From: Brachypodium distachyon
Lineage: Eukaryota; Streptophyta; Magnoliopsida; Poales; Poaceae
DNA: 64,000 nucleotides
Reading direction: 5' to 3'
Assembly (NCBI RefSeq): GCF_000005505.3
Contig: NC_016132.3
Location: 31,386,914-31,450,913 of the forward strand
A program made the translations under genes and the position numbers. A model generated the notes under the pieces. That model was given only the letters and a program-made list of their open reading frames with translations. It made no database searches and had not been told where the DNA came from. Numbering within the stretch: the stretch's first letter is position 1; each line of letters begins with the position of its first letter. Below, in pieces: positions 59,706-64,000 of this stretch.

Positions 59706-60724
59706 CTAGTAGAAGTTGACCCAGGACGCGTAGGTGGCCCCGAAGTTCCAGTAGTAGGGGGCGACGTCGGTGGCCGTGACTTGGCGGCCGTCGTCGAGCT
59801 TCACCCTGAAAGAGAGGCTCTGCCCGTTGAGGTAGGCGTTGCTCTGCCAATTGGCTCCCCAGTTCCTGCTCATCGCCATCCAGTCCGTTCTGGACCCCTT
59901 GATCCACATCTGCGCCACCACGCCGGAGCCCCCCACGTTGGTCACCACCACCAGCTCGAAGTAGTTATTCCCGTTTACGCCGAACCGGATGCCATTCTGC
60001 TTCTGGCACGACACCCTGCAGGCCAAACATCATACGTCCATCACAACAGAGGTTTTCACTCGATACATATTCCTTCCGTTCCTAAATTTTTGTCTGATTT
60101 AGTTTAAATTTTGAACCAAAACCACGACAAAAGTTTAGAAACCGAGGGAGTGCTTATTTACGACTTAGCTAGTTGTATACTTACCTCCTGTAGTTGACGG
60201 GGACGATGCCGGCTTGGTAGATGGCGATGGACGTCCAGGCGGGCTGCGACATGTCGAAGTGCAGCCGCGGCGGGTTGCACCAGCCGCCGTTGTCGTTGGG
60301 CTTGGCGTAGTTGGGCGGGCAGAGGTTTGTGGCCGAGATGGTGATGGACGTGCCGGGCTTGCACCACTTGCTCTTGCTCGTGTCGCAGTAGATGTTGTAG
60401 CAGGCCCCGCACATGGCGCCGTCGTTGAATAGCGCCGTGCTCAGCGCCGCGTTGTTTATCCCGTACCCGGTGTTGTACAGGTTGCCGTACCCACACGCTC
60501 CTCCTGCAACGATCCACAGAAATATTAGTAATCCTCTCAAGAACAGAACAAGGTATACGGTGTGTGAATGGAGGGCCGGGAAACAAACCCATTGTTCCGG
60601 AGCCGTCGCTGCCGCCGTAGAACGTCGCCGTGGCGCTCGTCAACGAATACTGGCCGTGTACACCATGAGAAGCTAATTTGCATAGCACAGTCAGAAGCAC
60701 TAGTAGTACTATTTGTTTTGCCAT
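59706..60724 (-). CDS. Alpha-expansin, three exons
   Basis: Minus-strand exons are 60724-60589, 60503-60185 and 60015-59706, with GT-AG introns and matching phases, giving 254 aa and TAG. Residues 1-24 are a signal peptide ([20 protein letters not shown]). Domain 1 (double-psi barrel, GH45-like) shows [17 protein letters not shown], the Cys-rich CGACYNIYC, the alpha-expansin insertion GGWCNPP and the LHFDM (HFD) motif. Domain 2 has conserved Trp residues in [18 protein letters not shown] and ends WVNFY. Expansins loosen cell walls non-enzymatically at acid pH. The length and insertion place it in EXPA rather than EXPB; the member is not identified. Intron 2 holds a Stowaway MITE. A TATA box lies about 85 bp upstream, with a 99-bp tandem repeat just beyond it. 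Confidence 0.96.
60070..60150. mobile_element. Stowaway MITE in expansin intron 2
   Basis: TTCCTTCCGTTCCTAAATTT at the left and AAGTTTAGAAACCGAGGGAG at the right form inverted ends of an 81-bp element with the shared core TTTGAACCAAAACCACGACAA. The TA duplication is decayed. Confidence 0.75.
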
Positions 60725-60807
60725 TTGATGTGTAAAGATCGATGAGAAGGAGTGCGCTAGTACTCGTATCGGGCTGTTTGTTCGGCCAGCTCCTTACTGC
60801 ACCGTGG

Positions 60808-60815
60808 TATTTATA
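60808..60815 (-). promoter_or_regulatory. TATA box of the expansin gene
   Basis: TATAAATA on the minus strand, 84-91 bp upstream of the expansin ATG, in the usual position for a plant core promoter. Confidence 0.75.
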
Positions 60816-60863
60816 GTAGTGGTTAGCCTCGAACTGTTTTACAGTTGTGACTGGGTAACATAG

Positions 60864-61055
60864 CCCCTTGATTGTTCCTTCTTTGACTTTTGGTACACAG
60901 AGTTTTCGAACTAGGAAAAAAATAATAGAGTTCTGACATGCTCTCCATGTTCTTGATGCTTACCCCTTGATCCTTCGTTCTTTGACTTTTCGCACTTCGA
61001 GTTTCCTGACTAGTAAAAAAATAGGTTTCTGACATGCTCTCCATGTACTTGATGC
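60864..61055. repeat. 99-bp tandem duplication upstream of the expansin gene
   Basis: Two diverged copies start CCCCTTGAT at 60864 and 60963 and end CTGACATGCTCTCCATGT(T/A)C followed by TTGATGCT. The pair lies 50-250 bp upstream of the TATA box. Confidence 0.85.
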
Positions 61056-61059
61056 TGCA

Positions 61060-62100
61060 AAAAAATTATCTGCGTCTGGAGAAATTCCTGTGTGCATATG
61101 CCGGCCTTAACTGAGATTCCTACAGTCCTACACTACTGAGCATGTGAGAGAATCATTTGTGTTGAAGAGCTCAACCAGATTAGATCTAAATGGTTAAATA
61201 TATCATAGCTAAAGCCGGTGAAAACCAAGAGTCTGACAAATTTCAGAAAATGTGTATAACATAATAATGTCAGACTCATACTGGTACAGTTCAGGCATTC
61301 ACACACAGTTCGAATTGCCTACTACACAAGGTTACATTCATTGTATATGGCGCACGGTTACAACCAGGAAAAGTGTGTGATAAGGGTATAGGTTGCACAC
61401 CATTGGTCCAATTGTCTCGAATTAACACAATTCAAAGTCTATTTGAGTTTAACCCAAATTTGTATAGGTTTAATTAAATCAAATTTAAATTCCACCCATC
61501 GCATTTTGAATCCGTTTACACCGGAGGGTTCCTAAGATCAAAAGGAAACTTTCCTATGGTGGTGTCAAAAAAAGATCAAATTGTTGACCGAGCGTGAAAA
61601 CTATGGTGATGTCGCAGTTATTGACAAATGACATTTAGTCTCAGAGCTACGATGATCGGATCGTCAAAAATCCATCCTCTGTTTTGGACTTCCAGAGATG
61701 AGTGGCACAAAGTGCTGCGAGAGAATTCAATGGAAGTTTATCTAGGGTGGGATGCCGTGGCCATGTCGTTTACAGTCAGCATGGTTTGGAAAACACACGG
61801 CCGCACGAACAATTGAACGACAGTCTATGTCTAGGACTTAACTAACATCAAAATAGGCCTACGTGAGAAACTAATCAGACACAAACTTAGCGAGCGCGTG
61901 ACAAATATCCAAATGGAGTCGACTTGGAGCTCAAAATTGGAGAGTTGTAGTAGATGGATTGACAAACTGATCGTCTGAATGAATTCCTGAATACAAGGTG
62001 GTGCTTCGGGAGGCTGCTCGATTCACCATGGCGACGTCAATGACAACTCAAGGCGCTAGGGCTGAGGAGCAGCACATGATAGGGCAGGGGATTGGCAACA
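61060..62100. other. Intergenic, no gene seen
   Basis: Only short frames without domains. Confidence 0.45.
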
Positions 62101-62105
62101 CCTTA

Positions 62106-62376
62106 GGCTGGTCATAGTGGGGAGTAACTTACAGTAATAACATGCATATGTTACTAGTCTAAGTTACTATCTTCATAGTGGGTATTAATTTATGTGTGGT
62201 GTCATGCATTGTGTCATTAATTGTCTTATAGACTCATCTTGTCTTGATTTATGTAATGTTATGGTAACATATCTAGTTACCACCTCTCTTTTTCTTCATT
62301 TATTGCCATGACATGTCACCAAAATGATTAGTTGTCATCTATGTTACTACCCAAATTACTTGCACTATAACCAGCC
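62106..62376. mobile_element. Tourist/Harbinger MITE
   Basis: Ends GGCTGGTCATAGTG and CACTATAACCAGCC, flanked by TTA on both sides (62103-62105, 62377-62379); 271 bp. Confidence 0.9.
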
Positions 62377-62554
62377 TTAGGCGGTGTTGTATGCAGGGGC
62401 ATCTTGCTAGGGCAGAGGCGAGTGTGGCCGACTGTGCAAAAAGGAAAGAAAGAAAGAAGACGACTAATGCATACAACCCAACAATCTGTGTGGGCAGCCG
62501 TTCACTGGGCAGCGTGTTTATCAATATCGATGTGTCCCAATTCCTTGTTTGGCA

Positions 62555-62677
62555 CTCTCTCTGATTCAAATTATATGTCGCAACTTTGTCTAGATACACA
62601 TATACTTATACACTGAAACGCGTATAGATACATGCATATCTAGACAAAGCTGTGACAAGTAATTTGAATCGGAGGAG
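62555..62677. mobile_element. Stowaway MITE
   Basis: Long inverted arms CTGATTCAAATTATATGTCG and ACAAGTAATTTGAATCGGAG, plus TTTGTCTAGATA against TATCTAGACAAA, end in GGAGGAG followed by TA. The left CTCTCTCT end is degenerate. Confidence 0.85.
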
Positions 62678-62679
62678 TA

Positions 62680-63630
62680 CATGATGACAAATATACTTGG
62701 GAATTAACGAGAAAAGTCCATTTCCGTGTTTGGTCAGTGGGAGTATTTCCGTGTTTGATCAGCGGGAGTTCACTAAGAATTAGCTCAGGTAGGACACCAT
62801 GATTATGATGAACGGACGTGATCATCTCTGCCAAACAATTCGCTCTGCTCTTCATGTTACTTAAAATTGTGGCAGTTGGTCTCTTAACTCCCACGTTCAA
62901 TGTGGTCAACAAAAAAACTCCCATTTTCAATCTCTCTAGATTTAATTACACGTAGCCTTTCAACTCCCATTCTGTAGCTTTAATTTCCCCTAACCAAGCG
63001 CCCATGGACCAAAGAAAAGAAAAAGGAGAAGAGGCAAACGCTCGGGTGGGATGGGGCGGTGGCTCCTGCCTGCTGGTGCAGCTAGGGGACATCGGCCCAA
63101 GCAGGAAAATGGAGCAGGCCAGGCGAGAAGCATGGCCCAGAGAAAAGGAAAGAAGAAGAGAGAAAGTGCCTCCTAATGGTGGTTCGGGTGGAGGACATAT
63201 GGGCCGGGAGGAGCCTAACGACGAATTACTCTCCTTTTTGCACAGGCCGGGAGTTAGCATAAAACAAAGTATCGGGATCAATATCCTAATTATTGCTCCC
63301 TGCTTCCTCTAAAAAAAAATATTGCTCCCTGCTTAAACATCCTTGTGAATCAGGATAAACACACATGGGATCAAATTAAATGCTTTGATTCCCCTATGAG
63401 AATGACCCTTAACTCATTGTCTCGTCTCATCAATGCTGACCAGCCAACGGCCAATGGATCTGAATCCAGATTAAATGCGGTGAGCAGACGTGAGCTGACC
63501 GTATTTTGCCGGCAACGACGTCGGCCACACGAACTCCAGCATGTGTGTCAGTCGTGCATATCCATCATGCCATTTATTGTGCCAAAGCTAACACCGAGCA
63601 CTAGCTAACTACCACCGGTCTTTCGATCTC
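62680..63630. other. Intergenic, upstream of the Sec14-type gene
   Basis: A purine-rich stretch near 63000-63230 has overlapping frames on both strands and no domain. The right part is the probable promoter region of the next gene. Confidence 0.45.
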
Positions 63631-63639
63631 GTCGAGCGA

Positions 63640-63646
63640 TATATAC
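63640..63646 (+). promoter_or_regulatory. TATA box of the Sec14-type gene
   Basis: TATATAC about 124 bp upstream of the putative ATG at 63770. Confidence 0.55.
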
Positions 63647-63769
63647 ACACTTCACACTTCAGAAGAAACCCAACAGAGAACACCACCGCCCCTCTGCTGT
63701 TTCCAGGCGAAGCTGCAGCTTTCTGGTGGTTGTCTGCAACCAGGAAGAGGAAGAGATACAGAAACAAGA

Positions 63770-64000
63770 ATGAGTTACCAGCTGAAGAAGACCAGGAGTG
63801 AGGCAACACAGCCGAAAGCGTCGTCTTCGGAAGAACAGGAAAAGGTAAAGAGGAAGCCTTGCACTTACTTTCCAGACATCTATCTGACTGAAACTTCGCA
63901 GTTCAGAACATCCAAATTCACCAACTCCTGATTGTATGTAGATAAATGAGGTGCGGGGTCTTCTGGGCAACATGACGGAGGAGATGCCGAGTTTCCTGAC
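63770..64000 (+). CDS. Sec14/CRAL-TRIO lipid-transfer protein, 5' end only
   Basis: Exon 1 (63770-63844) encodes MSYQLKKTRSEATQPKASSS then EEQEK, ends at GTAAAG, phase 0. Exon 2 starts at 63942 after TATGTAG and reads INEVRGLLGNMTEEMPSFL to the window edge. The (I)xEVRxLLG...(P)SF pattern is typical of the start of the CRAL-TRIO N-terminal domain in plant Sec14-like phosphatidylinositol transfer proteins, where a charged leader of 20-30 residues is common. Sec14 proteins exchange phosphatidylinositol and other lipids between membranes. The CRAL-TRIO domain proper lies outside the window, so the call rests on about 20 residues. Confidence 0.65.

Noticed and set aside
60158..60724. Continuous minus-strand frame of 188 codons at the expansin start
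   Set aside because: It reads through intron 1 into a wrong frame; the spliced model restores the conserved expansin motifs.

Overview
The window is nuclear DNA from a grass, probably a Pooideae/Triticeae-type genome. The evidence is spliced plant genes with GT-AG introns, many small Stowaway (CTCCCTCC ends, TA duplications) and Tourist/Harbinger (TTA/TAA duplications) miniature elements, nested Copia retrotransposons, a Helitron with grass-type ends, and GC-rich monocot coding exons. The species cannot be fixed from sequence alone.

Five complete genes and one partial gene can be supported. From left to right they are: a kish/TMEM167 secretory-pathway membrane protein (4755-8078, +, four coding exons, 70 aa); a Yellow Stripe-Like (YSL) metal-chelate transporter (9200-17390, -, six exons, 684 aa); a DUF620 protein (32187-33834, -, three exons, 454 aa); an invertase/pectin methylesterase inhibitor-domain secreted protein (57561-58130, +, single exon, 189 aa); an alpha-expansin (59706-60724, -, three exons, 254 aa); and the 5' end of a Sec14/CRAL-TRIO-type gene running off the right edge (63770 onward, +). 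All multi-exon models keep reading frame across their junctions.

Between the genes lie repeats and gene debris. At 0-4 kb there are GC-rich repeat-like DNA, two minisatellites and a frameshifted aspartic-protease fragment. At 20.2-32.0 kb a plus-strand Sirevirus-like Copia element of about 10.4 kb (LTRs 20511-21836 and 29633-30942, 5-bp duplication AAAGT) sits inside the RNase H region of an older, truncated minus-strand Copia element. At 44.4-46.4 kb there is an unclassified repeat block with many TGAACTTC motifs. At 46.5-50.1 kb there is a non-autonomous Helitron that carries, in introns-and-all form, the first part of an epsilon-COP (coatomer) gene, now frameshifted. A PPR-protein fragment lies near 53.8 kb.

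The genes are an ordinary mix of secretory trafficking, metal transport, cell-wall loosening and pectin/invertase regulation, and lipid transfer, with no sign of an operon or metabolic cluster. PMEI-type and expansin genes are convergent neighbours with cell-wall roles, but joint regulation is only a guess. I found no evidence for a wholly new biological system. The most interesting items are the Helitron gene capture, the nested retroelement junction, the kish start codon isolated on its own coding exon, the duplicated upstream region of the YSL gene and the TGAACTTC motif array.
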